DNA of 64,000 nt. Source: Limanda limanda (Eukaryota > Chordata > Actinopteri > Pleuronectiformes > Pleuronectidae). The stretch is taken from the NCBI RefSeq assembly GCF_963576545.1, contig NC_083639.1, positions 28,603,329 to 28,667,328 on the forward strand, in the 5' to 3' direction. Both the position numbers and the translations under genes were made by a program. Every line of letters starts with the position of its first letter. The first letter of the stretch is position 1. The notes under the pieces were generated by a model. The model was not told where the DNA came from and did no database searches. It worked only from the letters and a program-made list of their open reading frames with translations. This document shows, piece by piece, positions 1 to 11,249 of this stretch.

Positions 1-540
1 TAATATCGTGTTATTTCATTTCACTATGAGAGTTAATTTTTAACATACATAGTGTTATTTTATGACACATTAAAGTGTATTTTTAACACTAAAATCGTGT
101 TATTTCATTTCACTATGAGAGTTAATTTTTAACATACATAGTGTTATTTTATGACACATTAAAGTGTATTTTTAACACTAATATCGTGTTATTTCATTTC
201 ACTATGAGAGTTAATTTTTAACATACATAGTGTTATTTTATGACACATTAAAGTGTATTTTTAACACTAATATCGTGTTATTTCATTTCACTATGAGAGT
301 TAATTTTTAACATACATAGTGTTATTTTATGACACATTAAAGTGTATTTTTAACACTAATATCGTGTTATTTCATTTCACTATGAGAGTTAATTTTTATC
401 GTACATAGCATTATTTTATGACACATTAAAGTGTATTTTTAACACTAAAATCGTGTTATTTCATTTCACTATGAGAGTTAATTTTTATCATACATAGTGT
501 TATTTTATGACACATTAAAGTGTATTTTTAACACTAAAAT
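1..540. repeat. 89-bp tandem repeat, six units
   Basis: The motif ATCGTGTTATTTCATTTC recurs every 89 bases (its C at 7, 96, 185, 274, 363 and 452). Units are almost identical, differing at a few bases such as ATAT/AAAT before CGTG and a TTTTTATC variant in the last two. The unit is rich in GTGTTA/TAACAC, so it can fold on itself. It lies inside the MITE and probably continues to the left of the window. Confidence 0.9.
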
Positions 541-827
541 GAGAATGAGGGTTACTCTCACACCTGTCTTGATAAAGAGAGCTGAGGGATTTTGTTATGG
601 TTCGTTGGGTGCAGCCGAGAGAGGAACATGGCTCCTCCCATATTTTATGATCAACTCCACCTGAAGTGAATCTAACTCAGTCACAGGTGTTCACATTTAA
701 CTCGCTTGATTGACAACGCTCGCAGAGCTTTTTGATCACTACAGGTGTTAAAACAACTCCAAAATCAACACCCACCAACTCAAAAATATTCACACTGAAA
801 AAACAACCCTACAGATTTTGCTGTGTA
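1..827 (-). mobile_element. TA-flanked MITE, left end cut by window, with expanded 89-bp internal repeat
   Basis: The right end reads GATTTTGCTGTGTA at 814-827. This is the same terminal motif that closes the complete copy at 46167-46830, and the interior matches that copy in inverted orientation (for example the stretch rich in AACTCCAAAATCAACACCC at 760-790). Positions 1-540 are six tandem 89-bp units, against about two to three diverged units in the other copy. The outer end lies before base 1. The TA next to the terminal repeat would fit a Tc1/mariner-like TA target, but no transposase is present. It is a non-autonomous element; the superfamily is inferred only from the TA flank. Confidence 0.75.
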
Positions 828-1850
828 GTTTTTTTAAACAAAAGGCCTCAAGCACAAGGTGCATGCTGGGAACTTTCACTTCACAAGCAAATCCTCCAAG
901 TCACGTGTGAAATAACTAAAACGCTTCAAATTAAGTAAAAATATCCCAGAAACGGGTGACTTCATTCGGAGCTGGTGCAGAACTGATTGGCAACTGAAGC
1001 CGTGGAATCAATGTCCTGCCAATAACCCCCCCCCCCCAACCCTAACCCTAACCCCCCCCACACACACACACACACAGGCGATGACAAGTCAATCCCACCT
1101 GTCAATCATGCTCCAGCACCGATCTGAACAGACACTCTGATTTAGCTGCTTTGTGCCAAGAGGACAAAAAATGGCCATTTAGAAAACATGAACAACTTTT
1201 CTTTTCCTTGAGTTGAAATGAAGTAAATTTTTATTTAAAAATGTATTAATGATGACATACAGAGGATCCATGGATGTCAGTGAAGTTAAGATCAGCACCT
1301 CGAACTCCAGGTTTAATTTTTTACTGCATATAAATCGTCTTATTGATTCAACATAGTGCCTCTCAGTATCCGTCTTCCACCTCTGCAGTTTTACCGTTTT
1401 CTGACCTTAACATAGAATCATAGAAGCTTCACTTCCTGCACTTGTTGTAACATCAGTCCACTGGAGTCTAATTAAAGCTTCGCTCCAGGAGTCGCTCGTT
1501 ACTTTCCTCGTCATGTGTTCACAGCCGTTCAGCAACAAGACACAAGTCTGATGTTTAACCTCTTCGACAATAAGAGCACGTGTGTATGTGTGCCCTGTAA
1601 TTTAATCTGCATCAGTCAGAAAACATTATCTTTTAGAAAAACAAACGTGCAGATCCTGCAAAACTGAAATATCACTTTGAGGACAGAGAGAGTCCAGTGC
1701 AAGTGTTTCTGTTTTCAAATGGTTTGATCCGACACCGACAGTGGAACAGATGATGAAACATATGGAACAGAGACTCGGGCCCAGAAGGGATAATTCACAC
1801 CAAAACTCAATCTGCATATATCAACCGTTTCCTGGACAGAGCTGCAACCT
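828..1850. other. Intergenic DNA, no gene seen
   Basis: Ordinary AT-moderate DNA with a short C-run, two CCCTAA units and a (CA)n tract at about 1027-1076. No open frame with coding character and no recognisable repeat was found. The short open frames here have no exon signals around them. Confidence 0.5.
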
Positions 1851-2380
1851 GATCCTCCAGATGAATCCTCGTGTTAATGTGGCCTGAGGGTCGTCCTGCA
1901 CAACTAAACCTAACCCTAACCCTAACCCTAACCCTAACCCGAACCCGAACCCAAACCCTAACCCAAACCCTAACCTAACCCTAACCCTAACCCTAACCCT
2001 ATCCTCCAGATGAATCCTCGTGTTAATGTGGCCTGAGGGTCGTCCTGCACAACTAAACCTAACCCTAACCCAAACCCAAACCCTAAACCGAACCCTAACC
2101 CTAACCCTAACCCTAACCCTAACCCTAACCCAAACCCGAACCCTAACCCTAACCCTAACCCTAACCCTAACCCCAACCCCAACCCTAACCCTATCCCCGA
2201 ACCCTAACACGAACCCTAACCCTAACCCTAACCCTAACCCTAACCCGAAACCCAACCCCAACCCCAACACCAACACCAACCCGAACCCGAACCCGAACCC
2301 TAACCCAAACCCTAACCCAAACCCTAACCCCAACCCCAACCCCAACCCGAACCCTAACCCTAATTAGGGGAACCCTAACC
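1851..2380. repeat. Interstitial telomere-like block 1 (CCCTAA variants)
   Basis: CCCTAA repeats with many CCCGAA, CCCAAA and CCCCAA variants, interrupted by a non-telomeric spacer beginning ATCCTCCAGATGAATCC that occurs twice (about 1852 and 2002). The order of variants, including CTATCCCCGAACCCTAACACG, is shared with the block at 25760-26213, so the two blocks are paralogous copies and not independent telomere repairs. All long open frames in this block are by-products of the 6-base period. Confidence 0.95.
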
Positions 2381-2647
2381 ACGTCACCGTTTTTTTTTTT
2401 TGTCGTAAAGCCACGGGAGACATACCAAAACGTTCACCTCACTCCGCTGATCGCCATAGCGGACTCCGTTTGCTTTCTGGAAGTGGTGATTTACGCCATT
2501 TAAAAATTCCCTGATGGACGGTCAGCTTTGGAAAGGCCGCCATTGAACTGTGCTTTTCTTGCCGATCGATTTAATACTACTTTCATCGCGATTGGACGAC
2601 ATGCAATTTTTGCAAATCCACCAGGGGGTGCAGTTGAGTAAATGGAA
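2381..2647. other. Spacer between telomere-like block and satellite
   Basis: Non-repetitive DNA with a T-run near 2391. No gene is seen. The last bases before 2647 grade into the first satellite unit. Confidence 0.5.
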
Positions 2648-5600
2648 TGCAATTCCAACTTCCATTCCAAATTGAAAATGCCATTCATTCTTATGGGACA
2701 AAATTGGAAGTTCTTTGTAGAGATTTGGGAGGACTTGGAGGATCATCAGCATCCCTCAAGGCACCCACACATCAAATTTGGAGAATGAAACTCATTGGGA
2801 ACGCCCACAAATGGCAATTCCAACTTCCAGTCCAAATTGAAAATGCCATTCATTCTTATGGTACAAAATTGGAAGTTCTTTGTAGAGATTTGGGAAGACT
2901 TGGAGGCTCATTAGCATCCCTCAAGGCACCCACACATCAAATTTGGGGAATGAAACTCATTGGGAACGCCCACAAATGCCAATTCCAACTTCCATTCCAA
3001 ATTGAAAATGCCATTCATTCTTATGGGACAAAATTTGAAGTTCTTTGTAGAGATTTGGGAGGACTTGAAGGCTCATCAGCATCCCTCAAGGCACCCACAC
3101 ATCAAATTTGGGGAATTAAACTCATTGGGAACGCCCACAAATGGCAATTCCAACTTCCATTCAAAATTGAAAATGCCATTCATTCTTATGGGACAAAATT
3201 GGAAGTTCTTTGTAGAGATTTGGGAGGACTTGGAGGCTCATTAGCATCCCTCAAGGCACCCACACATCAAATTTGGGGAATGAAACTCATTGGGAACGCC
3301 CACAAATGGCAATTCCAACTTCCATTCCAAATTGAAAATGCCATTCATTCTTATGGGACAAAATTGGAAGTTCTTTGTAGAGATTTGGGAGGACTTGGAG
3401 GCTCATCAGCATCCCTCAAGGCACCCACACATCAAATTTGGGGAATGAAACTCATTGGGAACGCCCACAAATGGCAATTCCAACTTCCATTCCAAATTGA
3501 TAATGCCATTCATTCTTATGGTACAAAATTGGAAGTTCTTTGTAGAGATTTGGGAAGACTTGGAGGCTCATTAGCATCCCTCAAGGCACCCACACATCAA
3601 ATTTGGGGAATGAAACTCATTGGGAACGCCCACAAATGCCAATTCCAACTTCCATTCCAAATTGAAAATGCCATTCATTCTTATGGGACAAAATTTGAAG
3701 TTCTTTGTAGAGATTTGGGAGGACTTGGAGGCTCATCAGCATCCCTCAAGGCACCCACACATCAAATTTGGGGAATGAAACTCATTGGGAACGCCCACAA
3801 ATGGCAATTCCAACTTCCATTCAAAATTGAAAATGCCATTAATTCTTATGGGACAAAATTGGAAGTTCTTTGTAGAGATTTGGGAGGACTTGGAGGCTCA
3901 TTAGCATCCCTCAAGGCACCCACACATCAAATTTGGGGAATGAAACTCATTGGGAACGCCCACAAATGGCAATTCCAACTTCCATTCCAAATTGAAAATG
4001 CCATTCATTCTTATGGGACAAAATTGGAAGTTCTTTGTAGAGATTTGGGAGGACTTGGAGGCTCATTAGCATCCCTCAAGGCACCCACACATCAAATTTG
4101 GGGAATGAAACTCATTGGGAACGCCCACAAATGGCAATTCCAACTTCAATTCAAAATTGAAAATGCCATTCATTCTTAGGGGACAAAATTGGAAGTTCTT
4201 TGTAGAGATTTGGGAGGATTTGGAGGCTCATCAGCGTCCCTCAAAGCACCCACACATCAAATTTGGGGAATGAAACTCATTTGGAACGCCCACAAATGGC
4301 AATTCCTACTTCCATTCCGAATTCAAAATGCCATTCATTCTTATGGGACAAAATTGGAAGTTCTTTGTAGAGATTTGGGAGGACTTGGAGGATCATCAGC
4401 ATCCCTCAAGGCACCCACACATCAAATTTGGGGAATGAAACTCATTGGGAACGCCCACAAATGGCAATTCCAACTTCCATTCCAAATTCAAAATGCCATT
4501 CATTCCATATTCCCATCTAATAGATGGAAATATGGAAGTCATTCTAAGAGATTCAGGAGAACTTGGAGGCTCATCAGCATCCCTCAAGGCACCCACACAT
4601 CAAATTTGGGGAATGAAACTCATTGGGAACGCCCAAAAATGGCAATTCCAACATCCATTCCAAATTGAAAATGCCATTCATTCTTATGGGACAAAATTGG
4701 AAGTCATTCATAGAGATTCACGAGGACTGGGAGGCTCATCAGCATCCCTCAAGGCACCCACCCATCAAATTTGGGGAATGAAACTCATTTGGAACTCCCA
4801 CAAATGGCAATTCCAACTTCCATTCCAAATTGAAGATGCCATTCATTCTTATGGAACAAAATTGGAAGTTCTTTGTAGAGATTTGGGAGGACTTGGAGGC
4901 TCATTAGCATCCTTCAAGGCACCCACACATCAAATTTGGGGAATGAAACTCATTGGGAACGCCCACAAATGGCAATTCCAACTTCCATTCCAAATTGAAA
5001 ATGCCATTCATTCTTATGGTACAAAATTGGAAGTTCTTTGTAGAGATTTGGGAGGACTGGGAGGCTCATCAGCATCCCTCAAGGCACCCACAAATCAAAT
5101 TTGGGGAATGAAACTCATTTGGAACGCCCACAAATGGCAATTCCAACTTCCATTCCAAATTGAAAATGCCATTCATTCTAATGGGACAAAATTGGAAGTT
5201 CTTTGTAGAGATTCAGGAGGACTTGGAGGCTCATCAGCGTCCCTCAAGGCACCCACACATCAAATTTGGGGAATGGAACTCATTGGGAATGCCCACAAAT
5301 GGCAATTCCAACTTCCATTCAAAATTGAAAATGCCATTCATTCTTAGGGGACAAAATTGGAAGTTCTTTGTAGAGATTTGGGAGGACTTGGAGGCTCATC
5401 AGCGTCCCTCAAAGCACCCACACATCAAATTTGGGGAATGAAACTCATTTGGAACGCCCACAAATGGCAATTCCAACTTCCATTCCAAATTCAAAATGCC
5501 ATTCATTCTTATGGGACAAAAATTGGAAGTTCTTTGTAAATATTTGGGAGGACTTTGAGGCTCATCAGCATCCCTCAAGGCACCCACACATCAAATTTGG

Positions 5601-7140
5601 GGAATGAAACTCATTTGGAACGCCCACAAATGGCAATTCCAACTTCCATTCCAAATTGAAAATGCCATTCATTCTTATGGGACAAAATTGGAAGTCATTC
5701 ATAGAGATTCCGGAGGACTTGGAGGCTCATCAGCATCCCTCAAGGCACCCACACATCAAATTTGGGGAATGAAACTCATTGGGAACGCCCACAAATGCCA
5801 ATTCCAACTTCCATTCCAAATTGAAAATGCCATTCATTCTTATGGGACAAAATTGGAAGTTCTTTGTAGAGATTCGGGAGGACTTGGAGGCTCATCAGCA
5901 TCCCTCAAGGCACCCACACATCAAATTTGGGGAATGAAACTCATTGGGAATGCCCACAAATGGCAATTCCAACTTCCATTCCAAATTGAAAATGCCATTC
6001 ATTCTTATGGGACAAAAATTGGAAGTTCTTTGTAAAGATTGGGAGGACTTGGAGGCTCATCAACATCCCTCAAGGCACCCACACATCAAATTTGGGGAAT
6101 GAAACTCATTTGGAACGCCCACAAATGGCAATTCCAACTTCCATTCCAAATTGAAAATGCCATTCATTCTTATGGGACAAAATTGGAAGTTCTTTGTAGA
6201 GATTTGGGAGGACTTGGAGGCTCATCAGCATCCCTCAAGGCACCCACACATCAAATTTGGGGAATGAAACTCATTTGGAACGCCCACAAATGGCAATTCC
6301 AACTTCCATTCCAAATTCAAAATGCCATTCATTCCATATTCCCATCTAATAGATGGAAATATGGAAGTCATTCATAGAGATTCAGGAGGACTTGGAGGCT
6401 CATCAGCATCCCTCAAGGCACCCACACATCAAATTTGGGGAATGAAACTCATTGGGAACGCCCACAAATGGCAATTCCAATTTCCATTCAAAATTGAAAA
6501 TGCCATTCATTCTTAGGGGACAAAATTGGAAGTTCTTTGTCGAGATTTGGGAGGATTTGGAGGCTCATCAGCGTCCCTCAAAGCACCCACACATCAAATT
6601 TGGGGAATGAAACTCATTTGGAACGCCCACAAATGGCAATTCCAACTTCCATTCCGAATTCAAAATGCCATTCATTCTTATGGGACAAATTTGGAAGTTC
6701 TTTGTAGAGATTTGGGAGGACTTGGAGGATCATCAGCATCCCTCAAGGCACCCACACATCAAATTTGGGGAATGATACTCATTGGGAACGCCCACAAATG
6801 GCAATTCCAACTTCCATTCCAAATTGAAAATGCCATTCATTCTTATGGTACAAAATTGGAAGTTCTTTGTAGAGATTTGGGAGGACTGGGAGGCTCATCA
6901 GCATCGCTCAAGGCACCCACACATCAAATTTGGGGAATGAAACTCATTGGGAATGCCCACAAATGGCAATTCCAACTTCCATTCAAAATTGAAAATGCCA
7001 TTCATTCTTAGGGGACAAAATTGGAAGTTCTTTGTAGAGATTTGGGAGGACTTGGAGGCTCATCAGCGTCCCTCAAAGCACCCACACATCAAATTTGGGG
7101 AATGAAACTCATTTGGAACGCCCACAAATGGTAATTCCAA
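2648..7140. repeat. 165-bp satellite array, about 27 units, with 660-bp higher-order repeat
   Basis: Units recur every 165 bases (ATGGCAATTCC or ATGCCAATTCC at 2811, 2976 and so on). Unit-specific differences repeat every four units: the ATGCC variant, the TTTGAAG variant and the TTCAAAATTG variant come back in the same order, giving a 660-bp higher-order unit from about 2810 to 4140. A second multi-unit pattern carries the insertion CCATATTCCCATCTAATAG at about 4504 and again at about 6332. Because 165 is divisible by three, frames stay open for up to 510 codons. There is no other coding evidence, so I treat the array as satellite DNA. Each unit holds a small inverted pair AACTTCCA...TTGGAAGTT. 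Confidence 0.93.
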
Positions 7141-7158
7141 TTTTGGTGACAGCTCCCA

Positions 7159-7283
7159 TCCATATTTCCATCTATTAGATGAAAATATGGAAGTCTATGA
7201 ATGACTTCCATATTTTCATCTATGGCTTCCATATTTTCATCTAATAGATGGAAATATGGAAGCCATAGATGAAAATATGGAAG
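7159..7283. repeat. 79-bp near-perfect palindrome plus a second overlapping inverted repeat
   Basis: Positions 7205-7283 form a palindrome with about 39-base arms (each arm begins CTTCCATATTTTCATCTA) and a single mismatch. Another inverted pair, CCATATTTCCATCTATTAG facing ATGAAAATATGGAAG, lies at about 7163-7196. It sits exactly where the satellite ends and the diverged 884-type unit begins. Cruciform formation is possible but not shown. Confidence 0.88.
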
Positions 7284-7540
7284 TGGAGTTATGAGCATAA
7301 ATGCTACATGAGGGAGGACATTTGGGGTATTGTTGCGTTCGTCTTGTCATGGCAATTCAAAATATTCAGGTCTCCTTCTTCTATCTCTTTCCATTGGTTT
7401 TGGCTTTGTTCTGTAAGAGCGCCACCTATGTGGCGTTCACATGTGTTATAGAGGACTTTAATGGATTTCCAAACATGTCTGTTTCTCACCCCTGCCTCCT
7501 TCCATTGAGGAGATAGAGCTCTTTAGCAAGCAGAAACATG
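7284..7540. repeat. Single diverged copy of part of the 884-bp unit
   Basis: This stretch aligns by eye with the part of the 884-bp unit at about 17410-17665. Shared landmarks in the same order are ATGCTACATGA, GGACATT, CCAGGTC/TCAGGTC CCCTTCTT, GCCACCTATGTGGC, TTCACAT, TTTCCAAACATGTCT, CTTCCATTGAG and TTTAGCAA. It is in the same orientation as the array at 16.8-23.85 kb, so copies of one repeat family lie in direct orientation on both sides of the gene block. Confidence 0.8.
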
Positions 7541-8298
7541 TCACTAAAAGACCCCTTTTGGGTTTACATTGCGACCTTTCGACATTTAAACTGTAACTCC
7601 AGGATGTAAAGGGTTACAGACATGGGGAATACTATCCCGAAAACTCTCAGGGGGCTGTTTCACATTTGTCAGAATCAAATCCGCCGCCCAACGCTTAGCC
7701 TTCGGGTCTCAACTGAGAGACACATCACACCCAAAGTTCTACGTCAAACCTGGGAGACACTAGGGACCGCTGAAATAGGAAAACTTCTACCTTGTTAAGT
7801 GTCACATTCGAGCAAAGGAGGCTCTCAGAGACAAACACCTACAAACAACTCTTCATTAATTCTATTGCAAAAGTCAGCCCCCTCCTACTGGTGCACCCCT
7901 GGGCGCAACTCTACAACAGTGGGAGCTACAACCACGGGGAAGGGTGTTCTCACAAGGACTCAAGATGCTCATTAACGTCTGTAAACCCTGTCCAAATTCT
8001 GTCATGTTTTGGACCAAAGTTTTTCTCAAATAACACACAATTTCAAGCACTAATTATAATACAACAGCACTAGATAGACCATTTTTGTCTGAAAGCTCTT
8101 AAAGTGTTATGTTCTTCCTGTGTAAACAAGAATAATAAAATTACTTACAATGATTCTGAAAATGACACTGAATAAGCAAATAAAGTTGTTCAGATGCTTT
8201 ATTGAGGACATTATGTTTTGTCAAGTACTTTGAAGGTTTATATTTCAAAGAAAGAAGGAGCTAAAGGCCCTGAATACAATTGGAAGCTTGCAGATAAT
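7541..8298. other. Intergenic DNA left of the small duplicated genes
   Basis: No convincing gene. Frames of up to 93 codons exist near 7792-8073, but they lack exon signals or a repeated counterpart. The region precedes the first copy of the tandem duplication that starts near 8299. Confidence 0.4.
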
Positions 8299-8519
8299 AC
8301 GTTGCACAGACATGGTCGCATCAGTCTAAATACCTCATGTGCAGAGTTATGGAGGCACAAATTATTTAGGGGTGATGTAAATATAATACTAATAAACTGA
8401 ACATTGCAAAATATATAAGGTCCATTATAATCGTCCAGGATTTGATCTATTATATAATACATGCATGTAGATGATGAGTTGGACTTCCTGTGTCAACAGG
8501 AAGTAGGAAGAGAATAGAC

Positions 8520-9151
8520 ATGTCCAGCACAGCTGCCTGCATGGTGAGTGAAATTCATGAGCTCTCTAACTTTTTGTTTTTGATATACTTTACCTATTAA
8601 AATGTGAGTGTCATAGCCATATCTCAGTGTGTAGTAGCCATATTGCAAATCTACACATTACATTTGAGCTTTTAAAATGTTGTTTTTTGTAACTTTTTAT
8701 GCAGCAGGTAAAGATTTGTATGAATAGATTATAATTTGGATGTGTCGGTTCAAGTTCCAAATTTCAATATATATTATATATGTCCATCTAGTCAACAACT
8801 GCAGATTCACTCTACTAAGCAGTCTTTAATGATTTTCTTTCTGGGAATCAGACTTCCAGTGATATGGAGCCAGAAACAAAGATGTCACTGCTGCCTGAAT
8901 TTGAGGAAGGCAACAGTTCACTCAAGCTGCCACCGGCCAAAAGGTCTAAGGCTGAGTCAGATGAGGCCGTTTCTGTGGCTCCACCAGGGAGTCCGGTCTC
9001 TTCCCAATCTGTTACTGAGGACGAGGACGAGCATGAGGATCGTTTTGTGGATGCACAGGGAAGTCAAAAGTCCGTCCTGCCTGTTAACGACGATGAGGAT
9101 GACGATGGGTGTCTTGCTGTGGATGAAGCGGGGAGTCCTAACTCTGCCTGA
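8520..9151 (+). CDS. Small acidic protein, two exons, copy 1
   Basis: Not recognised. Exon 1 (8520-8543) reads ATGTCCAGCACAGCTGCCTG plus CATG, followed by GTGAGT. The intron is 8544-8851 with acceptor GGGAATCAG. Exon 2 (8852-9151) continues in phase to TGA, giving 107 residues. An alternative start inside exon 2 at 8864 would give 95 residues. The protein has a basic patch PPAKRSKAE that could be a nuclear localisation signal, then acidic runs EDEDEHED and DDEDDDG, and Ser/Pro-rich spacers. No enzyme motif, signal peptide or membrane segment is seen. AATAAA follows at 9299. The gene is convergent with the recombinase-like gene. A chromatin or DNA-binding cofactor role is only a guess from charge. 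Confidence 0.6.
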
Positions 9152-9298
9152 TGATGAGGATCATTTAATGGATGCATACTCTCTACTACTCCACTCATCT
9201 CTATTCTGTTTTTTTTTTTGCAAGATTTGATATGTTGTGTCAAATTGTTGTTTGGAAGACAAAAAAAATTCTCTTGGATTATGTCTGGTATTTGTTAG

Positions 9299-9304
9299 AA
9301 TAAA
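9299..9304 (+). terminator. Polyadenylation signal, small gene copy 1
   Basis: AATAAA 148 bases after the stop codon. The same signal stands at 10579 in the second copy, so it is part of the duplicated unit. Confidence 0.6.
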
Positions 9305-9639
9305 TGTTCATTGACAAAATGCACAAGGTTTCAGTTCTTGAGTCTTTGAAGTGCACAAAAGAGACACAAATTCCAAATTTTAATCTCCATCTGATTTACG
9401 TTGCACAGACATGGTCGCATCAGTCTAAATACCTCATGTGCAGAGTTATGGAGGCACAAATTATTAAGGGGTGATGTAAATATAATACTAATAAACTGAA
9501 CATTGGAAAATATATAAGGTCCAGGATAATCATCCAGGATTTGATCTATTATATAATACATGCATGTAGATGATGAGTTGGACTTCCTGTGTCAACAGGA
9601 AGTAGGAAGAGAATAGACATATCCAGCACAGCTGACTGC

Positions 9640-10359
9640 ATGGTGAGTGAAATTCATGAGCTCTCTAACTTTTTGTTTTTAATATACTTTACCTATTGAA
9701 ATGTGAGTGTCATAGACTTATCTCAGTGTGTAGTAGCCATATTGCAAATCTACACATTACATTTGAGCTTTTAAAATGTTGTTTTTTGTAACTTTTTATG
9801 CAGCAGGTAAAGATTTTTATGAATAGATTATAATTTGGATGTGTCGGTTCAAGTTCCAAATTTCAATATATATTATATATATCCATCTAGTCATCTATTG
9901 GTATGATTTTGAGTTGGCAAATCTTTGAAATTTGAGGTGAGATATGGGGTTAGACTTAGCTTAATGATGTTTTAATCCTCTCAACCCATCATACTGTAAC
10001 CCATTGGAAAGGAGGGAAAGGAGGACCGCGGATGCCTGTCACCACCTATTACTGAGGAGATACCGATGCCAATGCTAGAACTCCAGTCCGAAGAGAACCA
10101 TGGGTGCCCGTCGGGACTCCAGCCTGAGGAGAATCCCGTGGTCATGCCGGAAGAGGCAGAGGACAACCAAAGGAACATGCTGGTTTCCCTGTTTGATGCG
10201 ACCCTCAGGTGGATGCGGGAATGGCCCGAATACCTCTTGGTGCGCACAACCCATCTTTTGGTCTTTTTTGGTCTGTTTATAACTTTTGTTTTTGCAATCT
10301 ATACGTGGTTTATGGTGTTGATTTTAAATGGTTCGACCTGCCCACCTAAAAAAGGTTGA
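9640..10359 (+). CDS. Small protein with one membrane segment, copy 2 with replaced exon
   Basis: Not recognised. The first-exon region of copy 1 is duplicated, but its initiator ATG has become ATA (near 9619). The only ATG left in that frame is at 9640-9642, directly before the donor GTGAGT. The next exon begins somewhere after about 9900 and is open to the TGA at 10357-10359. Its internal ATG at 10066 gives 97 residues and is the safe minimum. The sequence is acidic at first (EEAEDNQRN), then has a hydrophobic stretch of about 25 residues (about 62-87, including LLVFFGLFITFVFAIYTWF) and a short basic end (PPKKG), as in a single-pass tail-anchored protein. The old acidic tail of copy 1 lies untranslated after the stop at about 10366-10428. 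The exon 2 acceptor is not determined. Confidence 0.45.
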
Positions 10360-10578
10360 TGTAAAAACGACGACGATGACGATGGGTGTCTTGTTGTGAA
10401 TGAAGCGGGGAGTCCTAACTCTGCCTGATGATGAGGATCATTTAATGGATGCATACTCTTTACTACTCCACTCATCTCTATTCTGTTGAGGGGTTTTTTG
10501 CAAGATTTGATATGTTGTTTCAAATTGTTGTTAGGAAGACAAAAAAAATTCTCTTGGATTATGTCTGGTATTTGTTAG

Positions 10579-10584
10579 AATAAA
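10579..10584 (+). terminator. Polyadenylation signal, small gene copy 2
   Basis: AATAAA in the duplicated 3' region, about 220 bases after the stop of copy 2. Confidence 0.55.
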
Positions 10585-10677
10585 TGTTAATTGACAAAAT
10601 GCACAATGTTTCAGTTCTTGAGTCTTTGAAGTGCACAAAAGAGACACAAATTCTAAATTTTAATCTACATCTGATTA

Positions 10678-10850
10678 ATAATAGATGGAAATCTGGAAGC
10701 CATAGATAAGAATCCACATTCCCAATTCTCATCTACAGCTTCCATATTTCAATCTATAAGAATAACATGTCATAGATTGAAATATGGAAGCCATAGATGA
10801 AAATATGGAAGTCATTCATAGACTTCCATATTTCCATCTATTAGAGATAG
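10678..10850. repeat. Cluster of inverted CTTCCATATTT...ATCTAT motifs between convergent genes
   Basis: AGCTTCCATATTTCAATCTAT faces ATAGATTGAAATATGGAAGC across about 14 bases (about 10738-10792). ATAGATGAAAATATGGAAG faces CTTCCATATTTCCATCTAT across about 11 bases (about 10795-10844). These are variants of the same motif as the 7205-7283 palindrome. The cluster lies between the 3' ends of the + strand small genes and the - strand recombinase-like gene. Confidence 0.85.
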
Positions 10851-11249
10851 GAACTTTCAAGATGAAAATTGAAAAATTAAAGATAATTTGAAAAAAATGG
10901 ACGACAGCATACTCAAAGTTTTTAGGAAATTCTTTTTTTTATCTGACACTTCTTGAACTTACAGCTGTAGGGATTTTAAATGAAAAATATATCTATAAAA
11001 GTCTAGATATAAATATCCAATAAATTAACAAAATATACATACTTAAACAAGGTGACATTGCTTCATGCCTTTCATAAAAAAATTTTTTAAAAAATTGACT
11101 CATAGCTGGTTACCTGAAAATCTCATACATGAATAATGTCTTTTTGGAACATAATTGACAATTTTTTTTCAACATAATCATAATATTTTCTCAAACTTGA
11201 TTACTTGACTACAACAAAGAACTATAAAACAGGGGTTTCAGTGACCTCT
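10851..11249. other. AT-rich 3' flank of the recombinase-like gene
   Basis: AT-rich DNA with no gene. It contains the presumed 3' untranslated region of the - strand gene that ends at 11250. I could not identify a clear - strand AATAAA. Confidence 0.4.

Larger units (their letters stand above)
8299..10660 (+). repeat. Tandem duplication carrying two small genes
   Basis: The sequence from about 8299 (ACGTTGCACAGACATGG) returns at about 9398, a 1,099-base offset. The copies match from there through the first-exon region and intron to about 8790/9890. They then differ completely through the main exon and match again from about 9090/10366 (GATGACGATGGGTGTCTTG) through the polyadenylation signal to about 9365/10660. 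The central coding exon has therefore been replaced in one of the copies. Confidence 0.85.

Noticed and set aside
1..540. CRISPR array or other spaced repeat system
   Set aside because: The 89-bp units are contiguous, without unique spacers, and lie in a eukaryotic MITE.
1851..2380. True chromosome end
   Set aside because: The array is degenerate, bounded by unique sequence on both sides and paralogous to a second internal array.
1821..2382. Gly/Leu/Val/Arg and Thr/Leu/Asn/Pro frames over the telomere-like blocks (also 25.63-26.31 kb)
   Set aside because: Direct translation of the 6-base repeat in all frames.
2647..4179. 510-codon open frame and further long frames across the satellite
   Set aside because: The frame follows from a 165-bp period divisible by three. 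Other units carry stops or shifts, and there is no promoter, splice or domain evidence.
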